Shown: positions 1 to 23,429, counted from the stretch's first letter. The stretch is 31,320 nt of DNA from Paulinella micropora (GCA_009731375.1 BJOX01000012.1:1687576-1718895); one strand, 5' to 3'. Notes: generated by a model from the letters alone, not told the origin. A program made the numbers and translations.

Positions 1-53
<53 letters not shown>

Positions 54-71
54 GTAATAATAGTAATAATA

Positions 72-105
<34 letters not shown>

Positions 106-112
106 CGATGAC

Positions 113-145
<33 letters not shown>

Positions 146-171
146 AATAATAATAATAATAATAATAATAA
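1..171. repeat. (TAA)n / (ATG)n microsatellite
   Basis: (TAA)n occupies about 1-71, (ATG)n with rare GAC variants 72-142, then (TAA)n up to the first SINE. The methionine-rich reading frame here is a by-product of the repeat. Confidence 0.97.
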
Positions 172-350
172 TAGTGCTTCTCTGTCAATGGCTGATGCAT
201 TTCTGCACATGCGCCTCCATCGTCTCACCCGTGAGGGGAGTACGAAGAATTGACGATAAGCTCTAATGACACCCCCGCAAGGGCAGTTCCAACACTTCCA
301 GACGGGCCGGTATGTTCAATGAAAATACTGGTCCAGAAATAGACCGGTAT

Positions 351-353
<3 letters not shown>
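172..353 (-). mobile_element. Family A SINE, copy 1 (tRNA head missing)
   Basis: The copy starts with AGTGCTTCTCTGTCAATGGC next to (TAA)n and runs through the ATGCGCCTCCATC and CCCCCGCAAGGGCAG blocks shared by all copies. It stops at GACCGGTATG where (TAA)n resumes, before the tRNA-like head seen in other copies. The element reads on the - strand, so the (TTA)n tail is at the low-coordinate side. Confidence 0.85.

Positions 354-386
<33 letters not shown>
354..386. repeat. (TAA)n microsatellite between SINE A1 and element E1
   Basis: About ten TAA units with one GAT interruption, leading into TATATAGATTGATC. Confidence 0.95.
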
Positions 387-387
<1 letters not shown>

Positions 388-394
388 TAATATA

Positions 395-975
395 TAGATT
401 GATCTGGCATGGCTGAGCCCGAGGGCCATGCGCCTCCATCCCTCGACCCAACAGGTATGTTGGGGAGGGAAGAGTGACTCTGACCATTCTGCATATCAGC
501 CCCAGAAGAAAGTCCCTACTACCCGCACAGTGTCCGGTAACTTGCAGGAAATCAACTACAAATGATTGATCTTGCCCGCGTGAGAGTTCCAGGAGACCGG
601 GTATTTGTCGAATGGAGGTACTCACAGGGGTAGCAGACATTTCATGCGGTCTGCCAGCGCATGAGGACGTTTTGTGGTAAGCATCTGGGACGCCTCGAAA
701 CCCGTCACGACCCCTAGCCCTAGATCGCGGAATGTAATACTTATCATTCCCTTTTTAATCCCACGTTTAGTATGTCTTATAAAAAACAACACAACGACAT
801 ACCCTCGGAATTCACAACGACATTGCCTCGGAACCAACACAACAACATAGCTTCGAAACCCACAACGACATAGCCTCGGAACCAACACAAAAACATAGCC
901 TCGGAGCGAACACAACGGCATAGCCTCAAAACCAGTGGGAAGAGGCCCAACCACCTCTTCCCGTGGGGTGCCATA
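395..975 (-). mobile_element. Family E dispersed repeat, copy 1
   Basis: About 580 bp are shared with 20578-21118. The low-coordinate end (CTGGCATGGCTGAGCCCGAG) resembles the tail domain of families A and F and adjoins (TAA)n, which suggests a - strand element. The right part holds about six copies of a 22-23-bp repeat (core ACATAGCCTCGGAACC, about 789-925). No tRNA-like head or convincing protein is seen. A leucine/valine-rich reading frame on the - strand comes from the 22-bp units and the triplet repeats. Confidence 0.85.
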
Positions 976-978
976 TAA

Positions 979-1064
<86 letters not shown>

Positions 1065-1095
1065 GTAATAATAGTAATAATAATAGTAATAATAA
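979..1095. repeat. (CTA)n then (TAA)n microsatellite
   Basis: (CTA)n to about 1012 turns into (TAA)n with AGT interruptions. The same CTA-to-TAA order precedes the second copy of family F. Confidence 0.96.
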
Positions 1096-1268
1096 TGTAT
1101 CTCCTGCCAAATGCTGAGCCAAAAGGCCATGTGCATCCAGTCCTCCATTCCATAAGGAAAGTCTCCACACCAATCGGTGGAATAAAGAAGTGACGGCATA
1201 GAACATTACTCTAGGAGCTTTATACCATTCAGCCCATTGAAAAGGACCAATGGCCTATGTACTCCCTA
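1096..1268 (-). mobile_element. Family F dispersed repeat, copy 1
   Basis: The segment from TGTATCTCCTGCCAAATGCT to CCTATGTACTCCCTAAAT is flanked by (TAA)n on both sides. Its first 98 bp recur at 11799-11896. The low-coordinate end resembles the tail domain of A and E. No internal promoter is evident. Confidence 0.78.
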
Positions 1269-1269
1269 A

Positions 1270-1345
<76 letters not shown>

Positions 1346-1361
1346 TAATAATAATGATAAT
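1269..1361. repeat. (TAA)n microsatellite
   Basis: Near-pure TAA with two GAT interruptions close to the SINE junction. Confidence 0.97.
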
Positions 1362-1558
1362 AGTGCTTCTCTGTCAATGGCTTATGCAAATCTGCACATG
1401 CGCCTCCATCGTCTCACCCGTGAGGGGAGTACGAAGAATTGACAATAGGCTCTAATGACACCCCCGCAAGGGCAGTTCCAACACTTCCAGACGGACCGGT
1501 ATGTTCAATGAAAATACTGGTGGCACCGACGGGAATCGAACTGGCGACAGGGCCCAGA
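1362..1558 (-). mobile_element. Family A SINE, copy 2 (head cut by gap)
   Basis: The element is complete from the tail domain through the B-box region (GGGAATCGAACTGG), then enters a 10-base N gap (1559-1568) inside the tRNA-like head. Confidence 0.88.
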
Positions 1559-1568
1559 NNNNNNNNNN

Positions 1569-1621
1569 ATAATAATAATAATTATAATAATAATAATAAT
1601 AATAATGATAATAATAATAAT
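1569..1621. repeat. (TAA)n microsatellite
   Basis: Imperfect TAA between SINE copies A2 and A3. Confidence 0.94.
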
Positions 1622-1888
1622 AGTGCCTCTCTGTCAATGGCTGATGCATTTCTGCACATGCGCCTCCATCGTCTCACCCGTGAGGGGAGTACGAAGAATT
1701 GACGATAGGCTCTAATGACACCCCCGCAAGGGCAGTTCCAACACTTCCAGACGGACCGGTATGTTCAATGAAAATACTGGTCCAGACGGACCGGTATGTT
1801 CAATGAAAATACTGGTGGCACCGACGGGAATCGAACTGGCGACAGGGCCCAGATGGTAGAACTTGACCACTGGGCTATCACGGTGTCC
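1622..1888 (-). mobile_element. Family A SINE, copy 3 (full length, tRNA-derived)
   Basis: Read on the - strand, the element starts with a tRNA-like head: GGACACCGTGATAGCCCAGT (A-box-like TAGCCCAGTGG) and GTTCGATTC (B box), followed by GGTGCCACC. The head is followed by a unique body and the tail domain, then (TTA)n. A 35-bp segment (CCAGACGGACCGGTATGTTC onward) is duplicated in tandem at about 1747-1816. No coding capacity is seen. Known biology: SINEs of this build are transcribed by RNA polymerase III and moved by a partner LINE. Confidence 0.9.
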
Positions 1889-1890
1889 AA

Positions 1891-1963
<73 letters not shown>

Positions 1964-2133
1964 GTAATAATAATAATGATAGTAGTAGTAGTAGTAAGTA
2001 GTAGTAGTAGTAGTAGTAGTAGTAATAATAATAGTAATCATAATAACAATAATACTTATGATAATAACCATGATAATAATAACAATCATAATAATAATCA
2101 TAATAATATTAACAATAATAATAACAATTATGA
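1889..2133. repeat. (TAA)n / (TAG)n and degenerate AT-rich trinucleotide tract
   Basis: TAA to about 1977, TAG to about 2022, then irregular TAA/CAT mixtures that decay toward unique sequence. Confidence 0.95.
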
Positions 2134-2680
2134 CATCGTCCTGATAGATCAGTTCCAGGTGACTAGACATCAGTGTCGGAACCACCAGACTAAGGCCGCT
2201 CATATTGGAGGCGATGTCTTGTAGATTGGCGCTCTCTGAGAGCCTCCAGACAATCAGATTGCGCCCGTCCTTGTCGTACCGATCCACCCAGCGGTACCGC
2301 CTAGGCGGCGATTAGGCATAGCACGGCAACGCAGGGCACTGGCCAGGCCTTGGGACCGACTGAAGCCTCTCTCTAATTTGCGCGTCATCCTGTATTCCAG
2401 TTCAGCAATCCCAGAGCAGAATAGCTAAACTAGAATTGGAAGCCCCCCAGGCAGATTCGGCAAAAATAAGCTATTCAGGAAAACTAACAAACCCAAACCG
2501 ACAACCAGACAGATTGAGCCAACTAAAAACCCAACAGACAACCCCTCAACCTGCCTTGCCGAAACCCTGCCGAGTAAATACCCAGTTGAGAGTTGCGCAT
2601 TACAATGTCCCGGTGACCGCACTCCCCAAGCGTTCACCTTCGGGATGCAGTTTACCGTTATGCCCAGGACGAATAATGAT
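2134..2680. other. Unassigned complex sequence
   Basis: About 550 bp are neither simple repeat nor matched elsewhere in the window. Both strands have short open frames (about 50-90 codons) without family motifs that I recognise. It ends in (AATCAT)n. It could be a fragment of a dispersed element or part of an upstream exon region. Confidence 0.5.
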
Positions 2681-2798
2681 CATAATCATAATCATAATCT
2701 TTATCTTTACCTTAATCTAACTATCTATCTTATTTAAAACTAAACCTAAATCTAAGTCTGATCTTATCTAATCTTATCTAATCTTATCTCTCTATCTC

Positions 2799-2848
<50 letters not shown>

Positions 2849-2903
2849 CATCTATCCATCCATCCATCCATCTATCTACCTACCTATCTATCTATCTATC
2901 TAC

Positions 2904-2943
<40 letters not shown>

Positions 2944-3263
2944 ACCTATACCTCTATCTATACCTATACCTATACCTATACCTATACCTATGCCTATACC
3001 TATACCTATACCTATACCTATACCTGTACCTGTACCTGTACCTGTACCTGCCTACACCTACACCTACACCTACACCTATACCTATACCTATACCTATACC
3101 TACACTTACACCTACACCTATACCTATACCTATACCTATACCCACACCCACACCCACACCCACACCTACACCCACACCTACACCTACAGCTACACCTATA
3201 CCTATACCTATACCTACACCTACACCTACACTTACCTACCTACCTACCTACCTACCTACCTAC

Positions 3264-3317
<54 letters not shown>
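2681..3317. repeat. (TATC)n, (CCTATA)n and (CCTACA)n tracts
   Basis: Tetranucleotide (TATC)n to about 2944, then hexanucleotide CCTATA/CCTACA/CCTGTA variants to about 3230, (CTAC)n, and (TATC)n again. Translations such as TYTYTY and IPIPIP are repeat artefacts. Confidence 0.97.
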
Positions 3318-3405
3318 CCAGCCCGCTGCCCAGTCACCTTCGGGTGACGGGGTGGAATGGATGCCTATGTTTCCGGATATGCAGAGCTGATAGACCAAAC
3401 ATATC
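3318..3405. mobile_element. Family D fragment, copy 2
   Basis: CCAGCCCGCTGCCCAGTCAC through GATATGCAGAGCTGATAGAC matches the right end of the longer copy at 9418-10087 and, like it, runs into (TATC)-type repeats. Confidence 0.75.
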
Positions 3406-3546
3406 TATCCTGTATGTATGTATGTATGTATGTATGCATGTATGTATGTATGTATGCATGTATGCATGTGTGTATGTATGTATGTATCAGTGTATGTATG
3501 TATGTATGTATCAGTGTATGTATGTATGTATATGTATATATGTATC

Positions 3547-3590
<44 letters not shown>

Positions 3591-3612
3591 GTATATGTAT
3601 ATATGTATCATA

Positions 3613-3645
<33 letters not shown>

Positions 3646-3658
3646 ATCTATCTGTCTT

Positions 3659-3690
<32 letters not shown>

Positions 3691-3850
3691 ATCTATGTTG
3701 TTTTTGTTGTTGTTTTTGGGTGCTGTTGTTGCTGTTGTTGTTGTTCTGTGTCTTATTTATCTTATTTATCTTATCTATCTCTATCTCTGTCTCTCTCTCT
3801 CTCTATATATATATGTATGTATATATACATATATATATATATCTACATAC
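3406..3850. repeat. (TATG)n, (TATC)n, TTG-rich and (TA)n tracts
   Basis: (GTAT)n to about 3545, (TATC)n to about 3690, a TTG/GTT-rich stretch, then (CT)n and (TA)n up to the candidate exon 1 acceptor. Confidence 0.95.
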
Positions 3851-3857
3851 ACACTAG

Positions 3858-17018
<13,161 letters not shown>

Positions 17019-17158
17019 GTACCTACTATCTTTCTATCTTTATATATATATATATATCTACATATATATGTACATATATGTGTGTGTGTGTCTATATCTA
17101 TCTATCTATCTTATCTATCTCATCTATTCTTTCTATCTATCTCTCTGTCTATCTGTCT
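17019..17158. repeat. (TA)n / (TATC)n tract after exon 14
   Basis: TATATA and CTAT units to about 17157. Confidence 0.94.
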
Positions 17159-17251
17159 AGTAGTAGTAGTAGTAGTAGCAGCAGCAGCAATAGTCGCGCA
17201 GGAGCAGTAGAAGTAGTAGTCGCAGTAGCAGTAGTAGTAGTCGTAGTAGTA

Positions 17252-17305
<54 letters not shown>

Positions 17306-17439
17306 AGTTGTAGTAGTTGTAGTAGTTGCAGCAGTAGTAGTACTAATACTAGTTGTAGTTGTAGTACTAGTAGTACTAGTTGTAGTTGTAGTACTGGTAG
17401 TACCAGTAGGACTAGTAGGACTAGTAGGACTAGTAGGAC

Positions 17440-17482
<43 letters not shown>

Positions 17483-17500
17483 CGTAGTGGTAGTAGTATG
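17159..17500. repeat. (TAG)n microsatellite with GTAGTT and GGACTAGTA variants
   Basis: TAG triplets with CAG, GTT and GAC interruptions. This is the same triplet as (CTA)n elsewhere, in the opposite orientation. Confidence 0.96.
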
Positions 17501-17633
17501 ATTAGAACCACCACTACTACTACTACCACCATTTCTTACTACTACTATTACTACCATCGTTTTTGCAATATGTGGTAACGAATGGACGGGCCAAGAGGAA
17601 CCCATGGACGTCGCTCGTGGCCGGCCAATAAGA

Positions 17634-17636
17634 TAG

Positions 17637-17688
<52 letters not shown>

Positions 17689-17757
17689 ATAAATTAGATT
17701 AGATTAGATTAGATTAGTTTAGATTAGATAGATAAATAGATAGATATACAGATAGAC

Positions 17758-17818
<61 letters not shown>

Positions 17819-17862
17819 TAGATAGATAGATAGATAGATAGGTAGGTAGGTAGGTAGGTAGG

Positions 17863-17949
<87 letters not shown>

Positions 17950-17957
17950 ATAGATAA

Positions 17958-18014
<57 letters not shown>

Positions 18015-18043
18015 GGTAGGTAGGTAGGTAGGTAGGTAGATAT

Positions 18044-18118
<75 letters not shown>

Positions 18119-18124
18119 TAGATA
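17634..18124. repeat. (GATA)n / (GGTA)n microsatellite, about 490 bp
   Basis: Long GATA runs with two GGTA blocks (about 17840 and 18015) and an ATTAG block near 17695. Confidence 0.97.
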
Positions 18125-18408
18125 GATGAGATATCGACTAATGTCAGAAAAAAGGAGCTTCTGATTTCGTCAACCAGGAAGTCTGTGGGTAAAGTATTAA
18201 CCCGATGCCCAGCTAAGCCGTGATGTTTGCACGGAAGGGACTGATACAGGCAATACCAAAGCTCCCTAGTACCAGGCGGGGCCAGGGCTCGTTCCATAAA
18301 GCGCCCCTTGCAGAACGAGCTCCCACCTCCATTACAGAGGGCCCAGTAAGCAGATGGAGTTTCGAGACTGTTCGACAGTCTAGTATAAACCGACAGAGCA
18401 CTGTGGGT
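18125..18408 (+). mobile_element. Family C dispersed repeat, copy 2
   Basis: The copy is the inverse complement of 8721-9040 without the fold-back insertion, and begins exactly at the end of the GATA tract. After CACTGTGGG the sequence is unique. Confidence 0.84.
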
Positions 18409-18576
18409 TTTATTCCGGGCTCAACAAGCGAGAAAGGGCACCCTGAGGGAACAGGATTGTGCTTCCCGTCGCTATTTCGGCATGTGACTCATAGGCGTAT
18501 GGCTAGGCACACATAAGGCACCCCACCACGGGCCCAGCACACCCACACCATCCCCTAATTCTCTGTCTGTCGACAG
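18409..18576. other. Unique sequence before candidate exon 15
   Basis: Complex DNA without repeats, ending in CTGTCTGTCGACAG, a plausible acceptor. Confidence 0.6.
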
Positions 18577-18651
18577 ATGGCACCCATTTCAAAACATCAA
18601 GCCCAAGGGAGGGTCAGTGACACTTCAAGTGGCCTTGGTTCACTTCGTGGA
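18577..18651 (+). CDS. Possible downstream exon 15
   Basis: A 75-bp segment between GTCGACAG and a consensus GTAAGT is open in two frames. The better-looking one reads WHPFQNIKPKGGSVTLQVAL then VHFV and leaves phase 2, which matches the next candidate exon. That frame needs phase 2 on entry, but exon 14 leaves phase 0, so an exon may be missing. The alternative frame (MAPISKHQAQGRVSD) accepts phase 0 but does not connect onward. It could also belong to a separate gene. Confidence 0.42.
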
Positions 18652-18674
18652 GTAAGTGATGAGATCAACTGATG

Positions 18675-18679
18675 AGATA

Positions 18680-18767
<88 letters not shown>

Positions 18768-18921
18768 GTAGGTAGATAGGTAGATAGAAGAGAGATAGAT
18801 TACATATAGATTTAGATAGATAGATAGATGCTACTACTACTACTACTACTACTACTATTACTACTACTACTACTACTGCTACTACTACTACTGCTGCTGC
18901 TGATGCTGCTGCTACTAGTAC

Positions 18922-18978
<57 letters not shown>

Positions 18979-19124
18979 TCCTGTTACGACTACTACTCCT
19001 GCTACGACTTCTAATCCTGCTACTACTACTATTACTTCAGCTATTCTTACTAGTATTGCTTCTGCTACTAATACTACTATTACTACTACTATTGCTAATA
19101 ATAATAATAATAAATAATAATAAT
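18675..19124. repeat. (GATA)n, (CTA)n and (ATT)n tracts
   Basis: GATA to about 18828, CTA with CTG blocks to 18918, ATT to 18976, then mixed CTA/ATA up to family B copy 3. Confidence 0.96.
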
Positions 19125-19574
19125 ACTATATCTGAGGCGTACTGATGCAGCTAATGGCATATCCTCAACGGACATAAGCCTCCAATACCCTTGTTCGAGG
19201 TCCTCCACCCCCCCGTGTCAGTCTCTCGCCTGATGATCGGGGCCACCGATGGAGCTCCTGAGGGCAAGACTGCACTAAGCCGAGGTTATTCCGCAGTCCC
19301 AGCAACCTCTTGCAAGACGTCACCGAATGTGCAAGTGCATACACCAAGCGCGGTTGCTAGAGCTGCCTCGAAACCCCACCCATAACAATCTGGTGTCTGC
19401 TGGGTCCTGGGCTATCAACCAGCATATGCGGAGTTTAAGATCTTTTACGCGCGCAACGACCCTCCTCCCCAGCATCTACCACCAAAGGGTTATGAGTTGG
19501 CGTCACAGTTTAACGCCTTGAGGCCATTGGGCTGGAACTCTGTTTAGCAAGTGTGACTAGGTTTTTTCATCGGG
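19125..19574. mobile_element. Family B dispersed repeat, copy 3 (about 450 bp)
   Basis: Same orientation and almost the same sequence as copy 1, 14.05 kb away. The unit ends at CATCGGG, after which 46 bp of unique sequence precede (TAA)n. Confidence 0.88.
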
Positions 19575-19618
19575 ATTTCCCTCAAATATGTCACAGTCAA
19601 CACTCCAAGGCAGATTTA

Positions 19619-19619
19619 C

Positions 19620-19686
<67 letters not shown>

Positions 19687-19885
19687 TATTACTTCCACTA
19701 CTGCGAACTAACATACACTACTTCTCTTGCTAGTACTTCCACTACTGCGAACTAACATACACTACTTCTCTTGCTAGTACTACCACTACTATACTAGCCA
19801 CGACAAATACTACTACAAAGTACTACTTCTGTTGCTAGTACTACCACTACCACTACTACTGCTGCTGCAGCTACTACTTCTACTC

Positions 19886-19945
<60 letters not shown>

Positions 19946-19985
19946 ACTACCACTACCCACTACCACTACCCACTACTACTACTAC

Positions 19986-20069
<84 letters not shown>

Positions 20070-20102
20070 GCTACTACTACTACCCACTACTACTACTACT
20101 AC

Positions 20103-20162
<60 letters not shown>

Positions 20163-20163
20163 T

Positions 20164-20225
<62 letters not shown>

Positions 20226-20330
20226 ACTACTACTACCCAATACCCACTACTACTACTTCTAGTACTACTACTTGTTACTACTATTACTGCTGCTGTTGAT
20301 ACTACTGCCACTACTACTACTGCTAATATT
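19619..20330. repeat. (TAA)n then (CTA)n / (CCCACTA) tracts
   Basis: TAA to 19685, a 45-bp segment (ACTTCCACTACTGCGAACTA) in tandem duplicate near 19690-19775, then CTA with CCCACTAC interruptions up to candidate exon 16. Confidence 0.96.
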
Positions 20331-20336
20331 ACGGAG

Positions 20337-20451
20337 TAATGCCTGTCTCGATTTACTCCCTTGTCCATTTGCCTGTCAGCCTGGTGTGTCTCAGTCCATT
20401 AGCTGTATGCTCGGCTTCCAGTTCAACCCCTCTGCGACCAGTATCTCCGAG
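20337..20451 (+). CDS. Possible downstream exon 16, cysteine-rich
   Basis: After TTACGGAG, 38 codons read NACLDLLPCPFACQPGVSQS then ISCMLGFQFNPSATSISE, up to a GTATTC donor in phase 0. Four cysteines spaced as C-x5-C-x3-C-x9-C fit an extracellular module, but I do not recognise the family. It is a clear island of complex sequence between a (CTA)n tract and a (TAA)n tract. Entry phase agrees with candidate exon 15. Confidence 0.42.
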
Positions 20452-20478
20452 GTATTCATCTATCTATATCCATCTATC

Positions 20479-20480
<2 letters not shown>

Positions 20481-20528
<48 letters not shown>

Positions 20529-20577
20529 TATCATCATCGTCATCATCATCATCATCATAATGAAAATAATAATAGTA
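20481..20577. repeat. (TAA)n / (ATC)n microsatellite
   Basis: TAA to 20528, then CAT triplets to the edge of family E copy 2. Confidence 0.96.
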
Positions 20578-21118
20578 TTGATCTGTCATGGCTGAGCCCG
20601 AGGGCCAATATGCCTCCATCCCTCACCCAACAATCACAACAGTGAATGCTGGGGAGGGAAGAGTGACTCTAAGCATCCCTGATACCCGCTCGGCGTGTCG
20701 GGTACCTTGTAGGGAATTTTGAATCAACTGCAAGTGATGTAGGGAATTTTGAATCGACTGCAAATGATTGATTTTCCCTACGAGAGAGTTCCACAAGACT
20801 GGGCATTGGTCGAATGGAGGTACTCAAGGGGGGTAGCAGAGATTTCATGCGGTTGCCAGCGCATGAGGACGTTGTGTGGTAAGTGTCTGGGACACCTCGA
20901 AACCCGTCACCACCCCTAGATCGCGGAATGTATATACCCTTTTCATCCCACGTTTTGTATGTCTTATAAAAAACAACACAACCAACATAGCCGAAACGCA
21001 CAACGGCATAGCCTCGGAACCATCACAACAACATAGCCTCGGAACCCACAACGACAGATAGCCTCGGAGCCAGTGGGAAGAGGCCCAACCACCACCTCTT
21101 CCCGTGGGGTCCCATACT
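20578..21118 (-). mobile_element. Family E dispersed repeat, copy 2
   Basis: The copy matches 395-975. The tail-domain side (CTGTCATGGCTGAGCCCGAG) adjoins triplet repeat. A 33-bp segment (TGTAGGGAATTTTGAATC onward, about 20708-20773) is duplicated in tandem. The 22-bp repeat block here has about four units. Confidence 0.85.
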
Positions 21119-21162
21119 GTGCACCCCCCTCCATTATTAATAATAATGATAGTAATAATTTT

Positions 21163-21225
21163 ATCCCTGAAAGGTGTTGGGAGTAGGGGGAGGGGGGATC
21201 TGAAAATTGTGCACCGTCCCCCCAC
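21163..21225. repeat. Family G fragment, copy 2
   Basis: AAAGGTGTTGGGAGTAGGGG to ATCTGAAAATTGT matches 5708-5790, again followed by a C-rich run. Confidence 0.7.
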
Positions 21226-21230
21226 CCCAC

Positions 21231-22350
21231 CCACCCGCAAATTCGAACCCGCTCAACGCTTAGCCAGGATTGTGGCAACCAGGAGGAGTTGGGAGCTCAT
21301 ACTTGCAGGTGGTTAGCCCCAGAGTCGATGTTGATGCTGACATGGTTTTGGAATTATGTAAAAATTTGCGTTAGGGGAGTGTCCTGAATGCCAAAATTCC
21401 TTTTTTTTTCGGAAAAAAACACCCGCTCAGCGCTTAGCCATGGTTTGTGGCAACCAGGAGAAGTTGGGAGCTCATAATTGCTGGGTGGTTAGCCCCAGAC
21501 TCATGTTGATGCTGACATGGTTTTTTTGGAATTCATGCAAACATTCTCCTTAGGGGAGTGTCCTGAATGCCAAAATGCCTTTCGAAAAAAGTTTGGGGTT
21601 TTTTTTTGTTTGTTTTTTTTTAAGTTTTGTATGACATATTTGGTATCTTTCGAAACTAGACGGAATTTCAAGCAACAAAAAAAGAGAGTTTTTTTTCTTT
21701 TTTTGCCTTCTTTTTTTTTTTTTTTTTCTTGCCCCCCCCCCTCCTTTTTTTTCCAGTGTTTTTGTTTTTCTCGATTGCGGGAACCAGGAGGAGTTGTGGG
21801 CTCATACTTGCAGGATGTCAAGCCCCAGGGTCGTGAAAATGCAAAACATTTGCGTTAGGAGAGTGTCGTGAAAATGCCGAAAGTCCTCTGGTGTTGGCAT
21901 TATTGCCGGCGACTCCCCTCGCAATATTCGTACCCTGTCGAATGGGAAAGGGGGGGGGGGGGGGGGGGGGNNNNNNNNNNCCAGCATTTTGGCATTCAGG
22001 ACAAACGCCTAACGCAATCATTTTTGAATTTTGAAAAAATCCAATTTTTTTTGTTTTTTGTTTCTAGAGTTGATGTAGATCGAATGCCAAGCAACAACAA
22101 TAAAAAAAAAAAATCTTTTTTCTTTTTTTCCTCCTTTTTTTGTTTTGTTTTTCTCGATAACGGGAACCGGGAGGCCTTATGGGCTCATACTTGCAGGATG
22201 TCAAGCCCCAGGGTCTTTGTCGATCTTTATATGGTTTTTTAAAAAGGAATTCATGAAAATATTTGCGTGGGGAGTGTCGCGATCGGCAATTCCTCTTGTT
22301 TTGGCAGTATTGCTGGCACCTCTCCGCAATATGCGTACCCTGTCTGTCGA
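21231..22350. repeat. Family H degenerate tandem cluster with poly-T tracts
   Basis: A module with GGCAACCAGGAGGAGTTGGG, GAGCTCATACTTGCAGG, GCCCCAGRGTC and TTTGCGTTAGGGGAGTGTC recurs at about 21241, 21421, 21776 and 22151. The last two copies also share a preceding part (CGAATGCCAAGCAACAA-like, poly-T, TTTTTCTCGAT). A reversed fragment lies at 21981-22022. A 10-N gap sits at 21971-21980. Confidence 0.8.
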
Positions 22351-22351
<1 letters not shown>

Positions 22352-22383
<32 letters not shown>

Positions 22384-22512
22384 NNNNNNNNNNNNNNNNN
22401 NNNNNNNNNNNNNNNNNNNNNNNNNNNNNNNNNNNNNNNNNNNNNNNNNNNNNNNNNNNNNNNNNNNNNNNNNNNNNNNNNNNNNNNNNNNNNNNNNNNN
22501 NNNNNNNNNNNN

Positions 22513-22566
<54 letters not shown>
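22352..22566. repeat. Poly-G tract containing a 129-N gap
   Basis: About 30 G lie on the left and 54 on the right of the gap (22384-22512). Confidence 0.95.
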
Positions 22567-22616
22567 CTGCGCGAAGCGCATCGCAAACCATCCTGTCAGG
22601 TGTTGGCGCAGCCCCT

Positions 22617-22636
22617 AGTAGTAGTAGTTGTTGTTA

Positions 22637-22692
<56 letters not shown>

Positions 22693-22698
22693 TTATTA

Positions 22699-22740
<42 letters not shown>

Positions 22741-22774
22741 TATTATTATTATTATCTTCATTATTATTATTATC

Positions 22775-22815
<41 letters not shown>

Positions 22816-22918
22816 CATTATTATTATTATTATTAATATTATTATTATTATTATTATTATTATTTTATTGTTATTATTATTATTACTATTGTTGTTATTG
22901 TTATTGTTATTGTTATCT
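22617..22918. repeat. (ATT)n / (GTT)n microsatellite before the array
   Basis: ATT triplets with CTT, ATG and GTT interruptions for about 300 bp. Confidence 0.97.
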
Positions 22919-22926
22919 CTGCTTAG

Positions 22927-22971
22927 GTATGCAAGGACCTGTCACCCAGCCGCACCGTCAGCGGTCTCCCT
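22927..22971 (+). CDS. Possible downstream exon 17, copy 0 of the array's exon-like segment
   Basis: Following TGCTTAG, 15 codons read VCKDLSPSRTVSGLP before GTGTCT, a weak donor. It would accept phase 0 from candidate exon 16. The last 31 bases recur nearly unchanged in each unit of the array downstream. Whether this is coding is uncertain. Confidence 0.25.
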
Positions 22972-23261
22972 GTGTCTCTTCTTCTTCTTCTTCTTCTTCT
23001 TCTTCTTCTTCTTCTTCTTCTTCTTCTTCTTCTTCTTCTTCTCCCTCTCCTTCTCCTTCTCCTGCTGTTGCCGCTGCTGCTGCTGCCTTCTTCCTGCCTG
23101 CCTGCCTTCTTCCTGCCTTCCTGCCTTCTTCCTGCCTGCCTGCCTTCTTCCTGCCTGCCTGCCTTCTTCCTGCCTGCCTGCCTTCTTCCTGCCTGCCTGC
23201 CTTCTTCCTGCCTGCCTGCCTTCTTCCTGCCTGCCTGCCTGCCTGCTGCCTGCTGCTTCCT

Positions 23262-23329
<68 letters not shown>

Positions 23330-23429
23330 TGCCTTCTCTCATATTCTTCTCTCTCACTCTCTTACTACTCTCTTTTGCCTTCTCTCATCTTCTTCTGTCT
23401 CACTCTCTCTCTCTCTCTCTCTCTTGCCT

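Noticed and set aside
622-1206. Minus-strand protein with VLVPRLCRCGFRS-type repeats
   Set aside because: The periodicity is that of the 22-23-bp DNA repeat of family E, continued by leucine from triplet repeats; no domain is seen.
1810-1888. A functional tRNA gene on the - strand
   Set aside because: The anticodon and T arms do not pair well, and the same sequence recurs with a shared body, so it is a SINE head.
18220-18516. 98-codon frame in family C
   Set aside because: It spans a dispersed repeat and unique DNA with no motif; the other copy of the family does not keep the frame.
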